Assembly (NCBI RefSeq): GCF_001244545.1
Contig: NZ_LN852695.1
Location: 310,001 to 374,000 of the forward strand
Length of the DNA: 64,000 bases
Direction: 5' to 3'
Source of the DNA: Candidatus Stoquefichus sp. SB1
GTDB taxonomy: Bacteria > Bacillota_I > Bacilli_A > Erysipelotrichales > Coprobacillaceae
The position numbers and the translations under genes were made by a program. The notes under the pieces were generated by a model. That model saw only the letters and a program-made list of their open reading frames with translations, did not search any database and had not been told where the DNA came from. Shown in pieces: positions 51,705-61,262 of the stretch (positions are counted from its first letter, which is position 1; every line of letters starts with the position of its first letter).

Positions 51705-52553
51705 ATGGATGATTTGAATCGGGCAATGGAATATATTGAAGAACATTTAACACAAACAATAGATTATCAGCAACTGGCAATAATTGCTAATTGCCCCATC
51801 TATTATTTTCAAAGAATATTCTTTTTTATGACTCAAATGACATTAAATGAATACATACGTAAACGTCGTATGTCACTTGCGATTGCTGACTTACAATACA
51901 CTCATAACAAAATTATAGATATTGCTATGAAATATGGATATGAGTCACCAACAGCATTTAATCGTGCTTTTCAATCTGTACATGGTTGTGCACCTTCTTT
52001 GGTTAGAAAATGTGATGTAGCATTAAAATCATATCCTATGATAAAATTCAATCTTTCACTTCAAGGCGACAAACCATTAGAGTATAAGATAGTTCATAAA
52101 GAATGTTTTCATATTATTGGAAAAAGTTATCCATTAAGTCGAAATCTATTAGAGAACTTTAAGCATATCCCAACGAAATGGGATCGAGCTCAAGCATGTG
52201 GAATGTTAAATCAACTGAAAGTTCTTAACAATCAAGAACCTTATGCAATGTTAGGGATAAGCATTCATCATAATGACGATTGGCGTTATATGATTGGAAC
52301 TTCATCAACACATAAACATTGTCAGTTTGAAAATTATCTCATTCCTCAGGCAACTTGGGCTGTGTTTTCAGGACATGGAACAAACAAGGATTTACAAGAA
52401 CTTGAACGTCGTATTATTGTTGAATGGTTACCAACATCAGGTTATCAATATGCCCAGATTCCTGATATCGAAGTTTATATTCAAGCAGATCCTAATGATA
52501 CTATTTATGAGTATTGGCTACCTATTATAAAAAAACAAGGAGAATCGTTATGA
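51705..52553 (+). CDS. AraC-type regulator with GyrI-like effector domain
   Basis: The ATG at 51705 is nine bases after AAAGGAG and gives 282 residues; an upstream start at 51675 lacks a site. The N-terminal ~100 residues are an AraC double helix-turn-helix (AIIANCPIYYFQRIFFFMTQ, IDIAMKYGYESPTAFNRAFQ). Residues ~125-280 are a GyrI-like small-molecule domain (CFHIIGKSYPLSRN, WAVFSGHG, DIEVYIQADP). Such proteins respond to drugs or metabolites. It overlaps the SRPBCC gene by ATGA. Confidence 0.88.
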   Translation: MDDLNRAMEYIEEHLTQTIDYQQLAIIANCPIYYFQRIFFFMTQMTLNEYIRKRRMSLAIADLQYTHNKIIDIAMKYGYESPTAFNRAFQSVHGCAPSLVRKCDVALKSYPMIKFNLSLQGDKPLEYKIVHKECFHIIGKSYPLSRNLLENFKHIPTKWDRAQACGMLNQLKVLNNQEPYAMLGISIHHNDDWRYMIGTSSTHKHCQFENYLIPQATWAVFSGHGTNKDLQELERRIIVEWLPTSGYQYAQIPDIEVYIQADPNDTIYEYWLPIIKKQGESL

Positions 52554-52960
52554 CACAATCAAATATCAAAGCAACCTTTTCATGTGATATTAAAAAAATA
52601 TGGGATATTGTAACGTCATTAGATCACTATCAATGGCGTACAGATATCAACAGAATTGAAATCATTGAACCTCATAAAGTATTTATAGAATATACCCATG
52701 ATAACTTTCCAACACGTTTCACTATTACTGTTTTTGAACCCTATCAAAGATATGAATTTGATATAGAAAATGATAATATAAAAGGGCATTGGATAGGATT
52801 ATTTAAAGAATCACAAGGGATTGTCACTATTGATTTTACTGAAATTATAACAAGTCAAAAAATATGGATGAAACCTTTTATAAAATCTTATTTAAAAAAA
52901 CAACAAAACCAATATATCCATGATTTAAAGAAGATATTAGAAAATGAAAAGACTGTCTAA
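52550..52960 (+). CDS. SRPBCC-family protein
   Basis: The ATG at 52550 overlaps the regulator stop (ATGA), with AAGGAG upstream, giving 136 residues. Its start QSNIKATFSCDIKKIWDIVT and middle HWIGLFKESQGIVTIDFTEI fit the SRPBCC/polyketide-cyclase-like helix-grip fold that holds hydrophobic ligands. Coupling to a GyrI-type regulator suggests a shared small-molecule theme, inferred only. Confidence 0.78.
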   Translation: MTQSNIKATFSCDIKKIWDIVTSLDHYQWRTDINRIEIIEPHKVFIEYTHDNFPTRFTITVFEPYQRYEFDIENDNIKGHWIGLFKESQGIVTIDFTEIITSQKIWMKPFIKSYLKKQQNQYIHDLKKILENEKTV

Positions 52961-53019
52961 GTCTTTTTTTTGCTGGGAGTTTGTAGTATATTAGAAAGAA
53001 AGCAAGAAGAGGGGATTGG

Positions 53020-53964
53020 ATGGATAGTTTAATATTTAGTTTGAATGCAACTGTTCCAGTATTTTTAATGATGATATTGGGCATTGTATTAAAGAAAATA
53101 GGGTGGATAGAAGAAACATTTGCTTCACAAATGAATAAGTTTGTTTTTTTAGTACCCTTACCGGTTTTACTATTTCAAGATCTTGCGACTGTCAATTTTT
53201 CAGAAGCCTGGAATTTTAAATTTGTCATGTTTTGTTTTATGGTGACAGTTGTAAGTATTTTGATTGTTATTATCATATCATCCTTTTTAAAGGAAAGAAG
53301 TTTAAGAGGAGAATTTATACAGGCATCTTATCGAAGTAGTGCTGCACTATTAGGCGTTGCCTTAATACAGAATATTTATGGGCATTCGGTTATGGGACCA
53401 CTCATGATTATTGGGAGTGTACCGCTTTATAATGTGATTGCTGTGACAGTATTATCGTATTATCAGCCTCAAAGTGAAGGGGTACATAGAGCTATTTTAA
53501 AAAACACACTCAAAGGGATTTTAACAAATCCTATTATTATTGGGATTGTGACAGGATTACTATGGTCAATACTCAAATTACCAATGCCTGCGATTTTATC
53601 AAAAACAGTTTCACATGTAAGTGCAATGGCAACACCGATGGGATTGATTGCGATGGGAGCAAGCTTTGATATGAAAAAAGCACTGGGTAAAATGAAACCT
53701 GCTTTTGTAGCAACTTTCATTAAATTATTTGGTTTCTGTATTCTATTTTTACCAGTTGCTTTGATGTTAGGGTTTAGAAACGAAGAATTAGTTGCTATCC
53801 TCATTATGTTAGGCTCTGCAACAACAGTTACATGTTTTGTTATGGCAAAAAATATGGGGCATGCTGGTATTTTAAGTTCTAATGTTGTCATGCTAACAAC
53901 ATTGTTAAGTGGTTTTTCAATTACATTCTGGCTATATCTTTTAAAAATATTTGAATATATATAA
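53020..53964 (+). CDS. AEC-family (auxin-efflux-carrier type) transporter
   Basis: This 314-residue protein has about ten helices in two inverted halves, with the AEC starts FSLNATVPVFLMMILGIVLK and VFLVPLPVLLFQDLATVNF and the crossover LKGILTNPIIIGIVTGLLWS. AEC members export or take up organic acids such as malate. AGAGGGGATTGG precedes the ATG. The next gene follows after 14 bases. Substrate unknown. Confidence 0.85.
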   Translation: MDSLIFSLNATVPVFLMMILGIVLKKIGWIEETFASQMNKFVFLVPLPVLLFQDLATVNFSEAWNFKFVMFCFMVTVVSILIVIIISSFLKERSLRGEFIQASYRSSAALLGVALIQNIYGHSVMGPLMIIGSVPLYNVIAVTVLSYYQPQSEGVHRAILKNTLKGILTNPIIIGIVTGLLWSILKLPMPAILSKTVSHVSAMATPMGLIAMGASFDMKKALGKMKPAFVATFIKLFGFCILFLPVALMLGFRNEELVAILIMLGSATTVTCFVMAKNMGHAGILSSNVVMLTTLLSGFSITFWLYLLKIFEYI

Positions 53965-53978
53965 AATAGGAGTTATCA

Positions 53979-54530
53979 ATGAGAACAGAACAATATATAA
54001 AAGAAATTAAAATTGAAGATGTACCATGGCATAGATTAACAACTGTATATGGACGTGCCACGCTTATTCCTCAATATTTAAATGATTTATGGGAAATGCA
54101 GGATATGGAAAAAGTGAAGAGAGCTAACTATGAGATTCTGATGAATATTGAACATCAAAATACACTATGGCACGCAACACCTTTCACAATGATTTTTTTA
54201 GTACGTATCCTTGAAAAAGCAACTGAAAAATCGGCTAACAATATATGTGCAAAATTTATTGTTGGACAACTCGTGAATTTCTTTGATTATATTGAAGAAT
54301 GTTATCAATATGCTAATAGTATGGAACATGCTGAAGCATTATTGGAATTTTCTGATTTGCTTCATGAGGACTATCTATGGTCAGAGGTTTATAATGAATT
54401 AGAAGATGAAATACGTTATGAAGATAATCCATTTCCTGATGATTTGTTCTATAGCTTTTATTATTATTCGCATATAGTTCTTTTGAGTGAAAAAGAAATG
54501 ATTGCGCAAGCAAGAAAAATGTATCAATAA
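53979..54530 (+). CDS. Hypothetical helical protein
   Basis: This 183-residue acidic protein is rich in helices (PQYLNDLWEMQDMEKVKRAN, AKFIVGQLVNFFDYIEECYQ) and resembles HEAT-like or DUF-type helical bundles without a firm match. AGGAGTTATCA precedes the ATG. It follows the AEC transporter by 14 bases and ends before a strong terminator. Confidence 0.65.
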   Translation: MRTEQYIKEIKIEDVPWHRLTTVYGRATLIPQYLNDLWEMQDMEKVKRANYEILMNIEHQNTLWHATPFTMIFLVRILEKATEKSANNICAKFIVGQLVNFFDYIEECYQYANSMEHAEALLEFSDLLHEDYLWSEVYNELEDEIRYEDNPFPDDLFYSFYYYSHIVLLSEKEMIAQARKMYQ

Positions 54531-54579
54531 AAATAATAAAGTCTTCAAGATATATAAAAAGATTTATTATAAGTTATTT

Positions 54580-54620
54580 AAGGAATAGTGGTTTATATCA
54601 CCTATTCCTTTTTATTTTTT
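54580..54620 (+). terminator. Terminator ahead of the chemotaxis operon
   Basis: AAGGAATAG/CTATTCCTT with inner GTG/CAC is followed by TTTATTTTTT. The next 170 bases hold no gene; TATGATATAAT near 54650 is a candidate -10 for the chemotaxis operon. Confidence 0.8.
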
Positions 54621-54793
54621 ACATGAAATTAATATTTCTTTTTATAATATGTATGATATAATAAACATATATATGAGCAAGCTTCTTTTTTTACATAGAA
54701 TAATATCTCAATAAAAACAATATCTTTGATTGAATGATATAAAAAAATCTATCGTTTTATAATTATGATTTTATAGAAAATAAGGTGAACTTG

Positions 54794-55240
54794 ATGGAAG
54801 AGATAATAGGCAATAATGATTATTTAATAGAAATAGAATGTGGTCATATACATCTTTTATTTCCACTAGATAATATAAAAACAATTATATCAGGAAAAGA
54901 TGTCCAGAAATCTCAAATCAATGAAACAACAGCAATCTATCAAGGAAGAGAAGTTGTGGTTTATTCATTATCTATGTTATTAGAAAAGAATTCAACTGCT
55001 TATGAAAAATATGCTTTTGTTGTAGAAAATGAAGATATTGAAGCCATTGTCTATGTAGATGAAGTCAAAGGTATTCATCCATTGAAAAGTAAGCCTTATC
55101 CATTTCCAAATTGTTTAAAGCAATTAGGAGTAGATTACATTATCAATTGTTATATGCTTGAAGAAGGCTATCTCGCATTTGAAATTGACTTTATAAAGTT
55201 ACTTACAAGATTTTATAAAAAAAATATAAGAAGGAAATAA
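54794..55240 (+). CDS. CheW-like scaffold protein 1
   Basis: The ATG at 54794 lies after AAGGTG (GTG 54785 is part of that site) and gives 148 residues. The fold is CheW-like: YLIEIECGHIHLLFPLDNIK, TTAIYQGREVVVYSLSML and AFVVENEDIEAIVYVDEVKG, though divergent from standard CheW. CheW couples receptors to the CheA kinase. It opens the operon, three bases ahead of the GGDEF-EAL gene, hinting that it may serve signalling other than the main array. Confidence 0.72.
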   Translation: MEEIIGNNDYLIEIECGHIHLLFPLDNIKTIISGKDVQKSQINETTAIYQGREVVVYSLSMLLEKNSTAYEKYAFVVENEDIEAIVYVDEVKGIHPLKSKPYPFPNCLKQLGVDYIINCYMLEEGYLAFEIDFIKLLTRFYKKNIRRK

Positions 55241-55242
55241 AT

Positions 55243-57618
55243 ATGAAAGAGAATAAAATTCAAAAAATAGATAGTCTTACAAAATTATTTACATATGATG
55301 CTGCTCAAACTGAAATTAATCATTATATTCAAGATGGTAGCGGTCATGGAAAAGATACAGTTTTACTGATTCAATTGAATTGGTGGGAAGATGTCTGTCG
55401 GACAAAAGGAATATATGTAGGAAATCTTTTACTAGCTAAATTTTCATTTGTACTCACAAAAGTATTTCATAAAACAGATCTTTTTGTTCGGGTTGGTCCG
55501 GCGACTTTTTTTGTATACAGTTATGGACATATGAATCGGATAGATATTCAAAGAATTCTTTATCAGTTAAAAACATCATTAGAGAAAACCGATACATTCT
55601 TTAATGAAATAGATAATTATCAAATGAGTATAGGTGTTTGGCATGTCAAAAATGAAACATCATTTGATGAACTTTTATATCATGTTGAACAATCACTTAT
55701 ACATGCCAAAGAGACAAATCAACACGTTGTCTTTAATTATTTTAAAGAAAATAAAGATGATATAAGATCCTATCCAAAAGCTATTCCTGAATATAATATT
55801 GAATCACAAAATATAGATACACCTTATATTACAAGCATCATGAATTTCTTATTTGGATGTATGGATTTAAATTTGGGTATAGAGATGACATTATCACGCA
55901 TTTGTGATTATTTTGATACACAGCAGATTTATATTATGGAAAAAAGTTATAGCCAGGATGGGTATATGATTACACATAACTGGACGAGTCATGATACTTT
56001 GGTAGAAAATGCAAACTTTAATCGTTTACCATTATTAGTTGGTAATCAACTTCAAACAATTTACAATGAAAACAATCTATTTGTCTGTAATCAAATATCT
56101 GATTTAACAAAGTATAATGTTTTTCTTGCTTTAAGGGCAGAAATTCAAGGAGCAAAGTCTTTAATGCAATGTGCCATTTTTGATGGAGGCAAATATATTG
56201 GTTATATCTGTATGACAGATTATCAAAAAGAACGCGTATGGACACTTCATGAAATGTCTATGTTTTCTATGTTGTGTCGGATTATTAATATGAGCATTTT
56301 ACAGTTAAGAGTGACTTACATGAATCAGCATGTCATGAATTGTGATTCCCTAACACATGCATGGAATATGCATAAGTTTACTCAGGTTGCGACTGAAAAA
56401 ATCATCAATAATCATAAAAATAAAGCATTGGTTACTTTTGATATTAAAAACTTTAAATTTATTAATTCTGAGTATGGATATCAAAGTGGAAATACAATTT
56501 TAATAGCAATTGCTCAGTTCTTGAATGGTTATATAGACCAAGATGAATGTTATGCGAGAGTTGATAATGATACATTTGTATTGTTGTTATATTATGATGA
56601 TATTGATTTCTTGCAAATGAGATTATCATCTTTATTACAAAAAGTCGAACGAATACATGTAATGAGTGATAATGAAATACAGTTAATTACAATCATGGGT
56701 GTTTATCTGATTGAAAATATTCATGAAAGTTTTTCTGAAATGATGGATTATGCCAATATGGCGAGAAAGTCTATTAAAGATTCTCATCATAGCTGTTTAG
56801 CATTTTTTAATGATCAAATCAAATCGCAAAATATTAAAGAACATCATCTTGCACAAATTATGAAACAATCTTTAAAAGATGAAGAATTTATAATTTATTA
56901 TCAGCCTAAGGTCAATATATACAATCATTGCTGTATTGGTTTAGAAGCCCTTGTTCGTTGGCAAAGACCAGATGGTGAATTGATTTTTCCAAATGACTTT
57001 ATTCCATTATTTGGAAAAAATCACTTTATTTTACAATTAGATATTTATGTATTAGAAAAAGTCTGTGAACAAATAAGAGAATGGATAGACCATGATAAAA
57101 ATCCAATACCTATATCAGTCAATATTTCCAGAGTTCATTTAGAATCACAGGATATTGTTTATCAATTAACCCATCTTTGTGATAAATATTGTGTTCCTCG
57201 TCACCTTATAGAACTTGAAATTACAGAAACAGCCTTTTTAGAAAATGAAAAAATTGCAGTACAACGAGCAATTGAACTGAAACAGGCAGGTTTTATGTTA
57301 TCAATGGATGATTTTGGAACTGGTTTTTCATCATTAAGTCTATTAAAAGACTTATTTGTAGATACCTTAAAATTAGATCGAACTTTCTTTATTAAAGAAT
57401 GTGGTGAAAGAGAAAAGATTATTTTAATGAATATTATTCAAATGGCTAAACAGCTTCATGTGAGTATTATTTCTGAAGGTATTGAAACAATGAGACAAGT
57501 TGATTTCTTAAAGGAAATAGATTGTGATATTGCACAAGGTTTCTATTATTCAAGACCTTATCCAATGGATATTTTAGAAGAAAAACTATGGGCTCCTTTT
57601 TTAGGAGGAGAGATTTAA
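55243..57618 (+). CDS. Tandem degenerate GGDEF plus EAL c-di-GMP phosphodiesterase
   Basis: This 791-residue protein has an N-terminal GGDEF-like domain (motif position reads RVGPATFFVY), a GAF-like middle (~200-365), a second GGDEF-like domain (RVDNDTFVLLLYY) and a C-terminal EAL domain. The EAL part keeps the catalytic set: LEALVRWQ, SVNISRVHLES, ELEITETAFL, LSMDDFGTGFSS, LKLDRTFF and EGIETMRQ. It should hydrolyse c-di-GMP and not make it; the GGDEF domains may bind GTP as regulators. Its stop overlaps the next cheW start. Placement inside a chemotaxis operon links motility with c-di-GMP. Confidence 0.85.
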   Translation: MKENKIQKIDSLTKLFTYDAAQTEINHYIQDGSGHGKDTVLLIQLNWWEDVCRTKGIYVGNLLLAKFSFVLTKVFHKTDLFVRVGPATFFVYSYGHMNRIDIQRILYQLKTSLEKTDTFFNEIDNYQMSIGVWHVKNETSFDELLYHVEQSLIHAKETNQHVVFNYFKENKDDIRSYPKAIPEYNIESQNIDTPYITSIMNFLFGCMDLNLGIEMTLSRICDYFDTQQIYIMEKSYSQDGYMITHNWTSHDTLVENANFNRLPLLVGNQLQTIYNENNLFVCNQISDLTKYNVFLALRAEIQGAKSLMQCAIFDGGKYIGYICMTDYQKERVWTLHEMSMFSMLCRIINMSILQLRVTYMNQHVMNCDSLTHAWNMHKFTQVATEKIINNHKNKALVTFDIKNFKFINSEYGYQSGNTILIAIAQFLNGYIDQDECYARVDNDTFVLLLYYDDIDFLQMRLSSLLQKVERIHVMSDNEIQLITIMGVYLIENIHESFSEMMDYANMARKSIKDSHHSCLAFFNDQIKSQNIKEHHLAQIMKQSLKDEEFIIYYQPKVNIYNHCCIGLEALVRWQRPDGELIFPNDFIPLFGKNHFILQLDIYVLEKVCEQIREWIDHDKNPIPISVNISRVHLESQDIVYQLTHLCDKYCVPRHLIELEITETAFLENEKIAVQRAIELKQAGFMLSMDDFGTGFSSLSLLKDLFVDTLKLDRTFFIKECGEREKIILMNIIQMAKQLHVSIISEGIETMRQVDFLKEIDCDIAQGFYYSRPYPMDILEEKLWAPFLGGEI

Positions 57619-58004
57619 TGATGGATGAAACATATTTATATTTTCGCTGTGGACAGGTATATTATGCCGTTGATTATTATCGGGTTTTAAAAATTTTACC
57701 AGCGCAAGATCTTTATCAGTTACCAATTGCAGAACCATATATAAAAGGTGTATTAAAGATAGAAGAAAAAATACTTGCTGTATTTGATTTACAACAACAA
57801 GATCATGAAAACTATTATATGATTTTACAGTTTGATGATGAGTGTTTAGGAATCTGTGCAGATGAAATTATGGGTCGTAAAGTTATTAAAGATGATATCT
57901 GGATAGTTCAAGATCAGCAAGAGGAAATATATTCTTATCAGGAAGATAATCAAAATATTTATTTACTTAATCTTAATTTGATAAAGAGGAGACTTCAAAA
58001 ATGA
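57618..58004 (+). CDS. cheW: CheW-like scaffold protein 2
   Basis: The ATG at 57618 overlaps the previous stop and follows AGGAGGAGAG; the upstream ATG at 57588 is inside the EAL gene. The 128-residue product has the CheW pattern: YLYFRCGQVYYAVDYYRVLK, LPIAEPYIKGVLKIEEKILA and DDECLGICADEIMGRKVI. It is the more typical of the two CheW-like proteins, just before cheR, and overlaps it by four bases. Confidence 0.78.
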   Translation: MMDETYLYFRCGQVYYAVDYYRVLKILPAQDLYQLPIAEPYIKGVLKIEEKILAVFDLQQQDHENYYMILQFDDECLGICADEIMGRKVIKDDIWIVQDQQEEIYSYQEDNQNIYLLNLNLIKRRLQK

Positions 58005-58807
58005 TTAGATTAACAGATCAAGAGTTTCAACACATATGTCAATTTATGAGTAGTGAATATGGAATTAATCTTACAAAAAAAAGAGTTTTAATTGAGTATC
58101 GTTTAATGAATACATTGAATAAATATGGCGTTACAAATTTTAAAGATTATTTTCAAATTCTTTTTAAAGATAAAAGTGGGAAGATGATTGAAGAATTTGT
58201 GAATAAAATAACAACGAATTATACATATTTCATGCGAGAAGAGGCTCACTTTGAATTTATTGTCAAAAATATTTTACCACAGTTAGATCCTCAGCGAAGA
58301 TTTCAAATATGGATTGCTGGGTGCTCAAGTGGACAGGAGTGTTATACATTAGCGATGTATTTAGAAGATTATCGCAGGAAAGGTTATCTTCTACCACCTA
58401 TTGATATCATCGGAAGTGATATTAGTATGAAGGTATTAGAGATGGCGAAAAAAGCGGAATATCCGATTGAGGCAATAGAACGAATACCAGCCAAATGGCG
58501 ATTACATTATTGTGTTATAGCACCTGATGGAAAAACTTTTCAAATAAGAAATATTATAAAAAATCAAATCAAGTTTAGAGCACATAACTTAATGGAACCT
58601 TTTGCAAAACGAACATTTGATTTGATTATGTGTCGTAACGTCCTTATTTATTTTGATGAACCATCACGTAAACAAATTTATCATCATTTTGCTCAAAGTT
58701 TAAAACCAAAGGGTTATCTCATTTTAGGACATGCAGAGATGGTAACACAAGGGAATGAAGATTTTGACTATTTAAGATCTTCAATATATCGTTTGAAAGG
58801 AACGTGA
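58001..58807 (+). CDS. cheR: Chemotaxis methyltransferase CheR
   Basis: This 268-residue protein begins with the helical N-terminal CheR domain (EYGINLTKKRVLIEYRLMNT), then the SAM-binding domain with NKITTNYTYFMREEAHFEF, IWIAGCSSGQECYTLAMYLE, DIIGSDISMKVLEMAKKAEY and FDLIMCRNVLIYFDEPSRKQ. CheR methylates receptor glutamates, the opposite of CheB, which follows after a few bases. All SAM-site motifs are present. Confidence 0.93.
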   Translation: MIRLTDQEFQHICQFMSSEYGINLTKKRVLIEYRLMNTLNKYGVTNFKDYFQILFKDKSGKMIEEFVNKITTNYTYFMREEAHFEFIVKNILPQLDPQRRFQIWIAGCSSGQECYTLAMYLEDYRRKGYLLPPIDIIGSDISMKVLEMAKKAEYPIEAIERIPAKWRLHYCVIAPDGKTFQIRNIIKNQIKFRAHNLMEPFAKRTFDLIMCRNVLIYFDEPSRKQIYHHFAQSLKPKGYLILGHAEMVTQGNEDFDYLRSSIYRLKGT

Positions 58808-58811
58808 TTTG

Positions 58812-59810
58812 ATGAATAAACAACATATCATTCTCTATCAGAAGAATGTCATGCATCCCAAGTATATATCAACTATCCTTTTCAATGATCAGGACATTAT
58901 TCTGTATATTGTCAAAAACAATGAAGCGTTGAAAGAACGCTTAAAACTTTATCAGATAGATTGTATTTTATATGAGTGTGATTTTCTAACAAAAGAAAAT
59001 ATGATTGATATAAATATGCTTGAAAAACTTTCTATTCCTTATTTATTGGTTGTTGAAAAAATTGCTGAAAATATAAACATTGATAAACAAAAAGTCATTT
59101 TTAAACCACAAGAATTTTCTGTACATAATGTTTATACAAATCAACTTATTGTCAGAATAAAATCACTCTATCCCCAAAAAAGAGTACAACCTAAACTAGT
59201 AGGAACAATAAGTCAAAATGTCATTGGAATTGGAGCATCAACCGGTGGACCACATGCTATTTTAGAAATACTCAAACAATTACCAAATACAATGCCTGGT
59301 ATTGTGATTGTTCAGCACATGACTGATTCCAATACAATTTCCTTTGTTCAATATTTAGAAAGTCATTGTGATTTAAAAGTAAAAGTTGCAATAGAAGATG
59401 AAGTGATTAAAGATGGTGTTGTTTATGTAGCAAAACAAAAACAGCATCTTATTATTCAAAAAGAAATACAGGGATATTCTCTACATTATCAAAATGGTGA
59501 AAAAGTGAATTGTGTTTGTCCTTCTATTGATGTTTTCTTTGATTCTATGGCTCAACAGGTTGGTGAAAAGGCTATTGGAATTTTATTAACAGGGATGGGG
59601 AGTGATGGAGCAAGTGGTTTAAAGAAATTAAAAGAAAAAGGGGCTTTAACAATTATTCAAGATAAAGAAAGTAGTGAAATGGAGAGTATGCCTCAAGAAG
59701 CAAAACGATTAAAAGCACATTGTAGAGAACTTTCTTTATCTACAATAAGTGGTTATTTAATACAGTATTTTCATAAAGAGAGGAGCAGTGAAAATAATGG
59801 AAACAAATAA
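58812..59810 (+). CDS. cheB: CheB methylesterase with degenerate receiver domain
   Basis: The ATG at 58812, nine bases after AAAGGA, gives 332 residues. The C-terminal methylesterase/deamidase domain is intact: Ser in GIGASTGGPHAIL, His in VIVQHMTDSNTISF and Asp in LLTGMGSDGASGL. The N-terminal receiver has lost the acidic pocket (IILYQKN) and the phospho-Asp position appears to be Glu (ILYECDF); a Lys remains in VIFKPQEF. The activity is therefore probably not switched by phosphorylation, or is constitutively active. It overlaps cheY by 14 bases. Confidence 0.85.
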   Translation: MNKQHIILYQKNVMHPKYISTILFNDQDIILYIVKNNEALKERLKLYQIDCILYECDFLTKENMIDINMLEKLSIPYLLVVEKIAENINIDKQKVIFKPQEFSVHNVYTNQLIVRIKSLYPQKRVQPKLVGTISQNVIGIGASTGGPHAILEILKQLPNTMPGIVIVQHMTDSNTISFVQYLESHCDLKVKVAIEDEVIKDGVVYVAKQKQHLIIQKEIQGYSLHYQNGEKVNCVCPSIDVFFDSMAQQVGEKAIGILLTGMGSDGASGLKKLKEKGALTIIQDKESSEMESMPQEAKRLKAHCRELSLSTISGYLIQYFHKERSSENNGNK

Positions 59811-60162
59811 AAAGATAATGATTGTAGATGATGCTTTATTTATGCGACAACAAATCTTAAAAACTTTAAATAAGCATGGCTATACCAATGTTATACAGGC
59901 AAAAAATGGGACAGAGGGAATTGCCTTTTATACACAACATAAGCCTGATATGGTGTTATTGGATATTACAATGCCAGATAAATCAGGACTAGAAGTCTTA
60001 AAAGAAATACTTCATATCAATCAAGAAGCTATTGTTATTATGTGTTCAGCAGTTGGTCAAGAAAAAATCATAAGTGATGCATTACGATTAGGGGCAAAAG
60101 ATTTTATTGTGAAACCTTATAATGAAAATATACTAATCTCAATGATTAGTTCCTTAGAATAA
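59797..60162 (+). CDS. cheY: CheY response regulator 1
   Basis: The ATG at 59797 gives 121 residues of a stand-alone receiver: KKIMIVDDALFMRQQILKTL, phospho-Asp in DMVLLDITMPDKSG, switch Ser in VIMCSAVGQ and Lys in KDFIVKP. GAGGAG lies upstream; a GTG at 59788 is too close to it. Single-domain CheY carries the signal to flagellar or other motors. It precedes a CheC phosphatase by one base, so dephosphorylation is encoded next door. Confidence 0.9.
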   Translation: METNKKIMIVDDALFMRQQILKTLNKHGYTNVIQAKNGTEGIAFYTQHKPDMVLLDITMPDKSGLEVLKEILHINQEAIVIMCSAVGQEKIISDALRLGAKDFIVKPYNENILISMISSLE

Positions 60163-60163
60163 T

Positions 60164-60772
60164 ATGAAAAAGCTTGATTTAACACCACAAGTACAAGATA
60201 TCATTCATGAACTTGGAAATATTGGAATAGGTGCTGCTGCCACATCTTTATTTTCACTTGTACACAAACCAGTTGAGACAACAACCTCTCAACTAGAACA
60301 TATCAATAATCTTGATATGTTTAGTCATATTCAAATGCAAGAACAAGTTATTGGTATTCTCTTTCCTTTTGATAAAGAACTTTATGGTTTTGGATTGTTT
60401 ATTTTAGAAGATGAATTTATTTTAGATGTATTTAAAAGTTTTTATCATGAAAATATTGATTTTAACCATATGAATCCAGAAAATGTTGCTATCTTAGAAG
60501 AAGTGTGTAGTCTTATGATTTCTGCTTATTTAGGTAGTTTAACAAAAACCACAAAACTTATGACGAGAATAAAATTACCAGCAGTATCAATGGATATGAA
60601 AGGATCAATTGTCAATAATGGTCTTTCATTTATTCTTCAGCAGGATGTGAATTCATATTGGTTAAAGCATGAATTTAAGTTAGAAAATTCGGCACGTACG
60701 AACCATCTGCTATTTATGTTATCAGATGATTGTATTAGACAGGTTATGAAAGCTTTGGGGGTGTCAATATGA
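60164..60772 (+). CDS. cheC: CheC-type CheY phosphatase 1 (second active site altered)
   Basis: This 202-residue protein has the first CheC site intact: D12-x3-E16-x2-N19 in DIIHELGNIGIGAAATSL. At the second site the pattern reads LEEVCSLMISAYLGSLTK, with Ser in place of the essential Asn, so only one catalytic centre is expected. CheC proteins remove phosphate from CheY and are helped by CheD; an altered cheD follows with a four-base overlap. Confidence 0.85.
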   Translation: MKKLDLTPQVQDIIHELGNIGIGAAATSLFSLVHKPVETTTSQLEHINNLDMFSHIQMQEQVIGILFPFDKELYGFGLFILEDEFILDVFKSFYHENIDFNHMNPENVAILEEVCSLMISAYLGSLTKTTKLMTRIKLPAVSMDMKGSIVNNGLSFILQQDVNSYWLKHEFKLENSARTNHLLFMLSDDCIRQVMKALGVSI

Positions 60773-61242
60773 ACGAAGTTGTCGCACGGCCTGGAGAAAT
60801 TGTGATTGAAAATGAAACGAATGTGATTATTTGTTATGCATTAGGTTCAAGTTTGGGGATATGTCTATATGATGCCCATAAACAAATTGGTGGTTTTGTC
60901 AATAGTCTTTTACCAGTAAATCCAAATCAAAAGCATGATTTAAAATATGTTGATAATGCGATTGAAGCATTATATAGACAAATGCAAGAACATGGCTGTG
61001 AGCATAAAGATATTTGTGCAAAAATTATAGGTGGAGCTCATTTGTTTATCCTTCAAGATCATGGTAAAGATCATGATATAGGAAAAGCCAATATTAAAGT
61101 GGCTTATAACACATTGATGGCATTGCATATTCCTATTGCAAGTGAGGATGTTGGAGATACATATGGAAGAACACTTTATTTTCATATGGAAGATGGTAGT
61201 GTTTATATTGAAACGAGTCAAAAGAAAGTTTATCCGATATAG
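60769..61242 (+). CDS. cheD: CheD-like protein lacking catalytic residues
   Basis: This 157-residue protein has the CheD fold: [54 protein letters not shown] and [20 protein letters not shown]. In active CheD a Cys, His and Thr deamidate receptor glutamines. Here GSC is GSSLG (Ser28), the GGxxH His is Asn45 and the Thr position holds Cys22. It is probably a pseudoenzyme that keeps CheC binding. It overlaps cheC by four bases. A second CheD starts at 63949. Confidence 0.82.
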   Translation: MNEVVARPGEIVIENETNVIICYALGSSLGICLYDAHKQIGGFVNSLLPVNPNQKHDLKYVDNAIEALYRQMQEHGCEHKDICAKIIGGAHLFILQDHGKDHDIGKANIKVAYNTLMALHIPIASEDVGDTYGRTLYFHMEDGSVYIETSQKKVYPI

Positions 61243-61262
61243 GGATGAGGAGGAATAAAAAA

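Noticed and set aside
53469-53891. 140-codon minus-strand ORF inside the AEC transporter gene
   Set aside because: Shadow frame; the plus-strand protein has clear membrane helices and family motifs.
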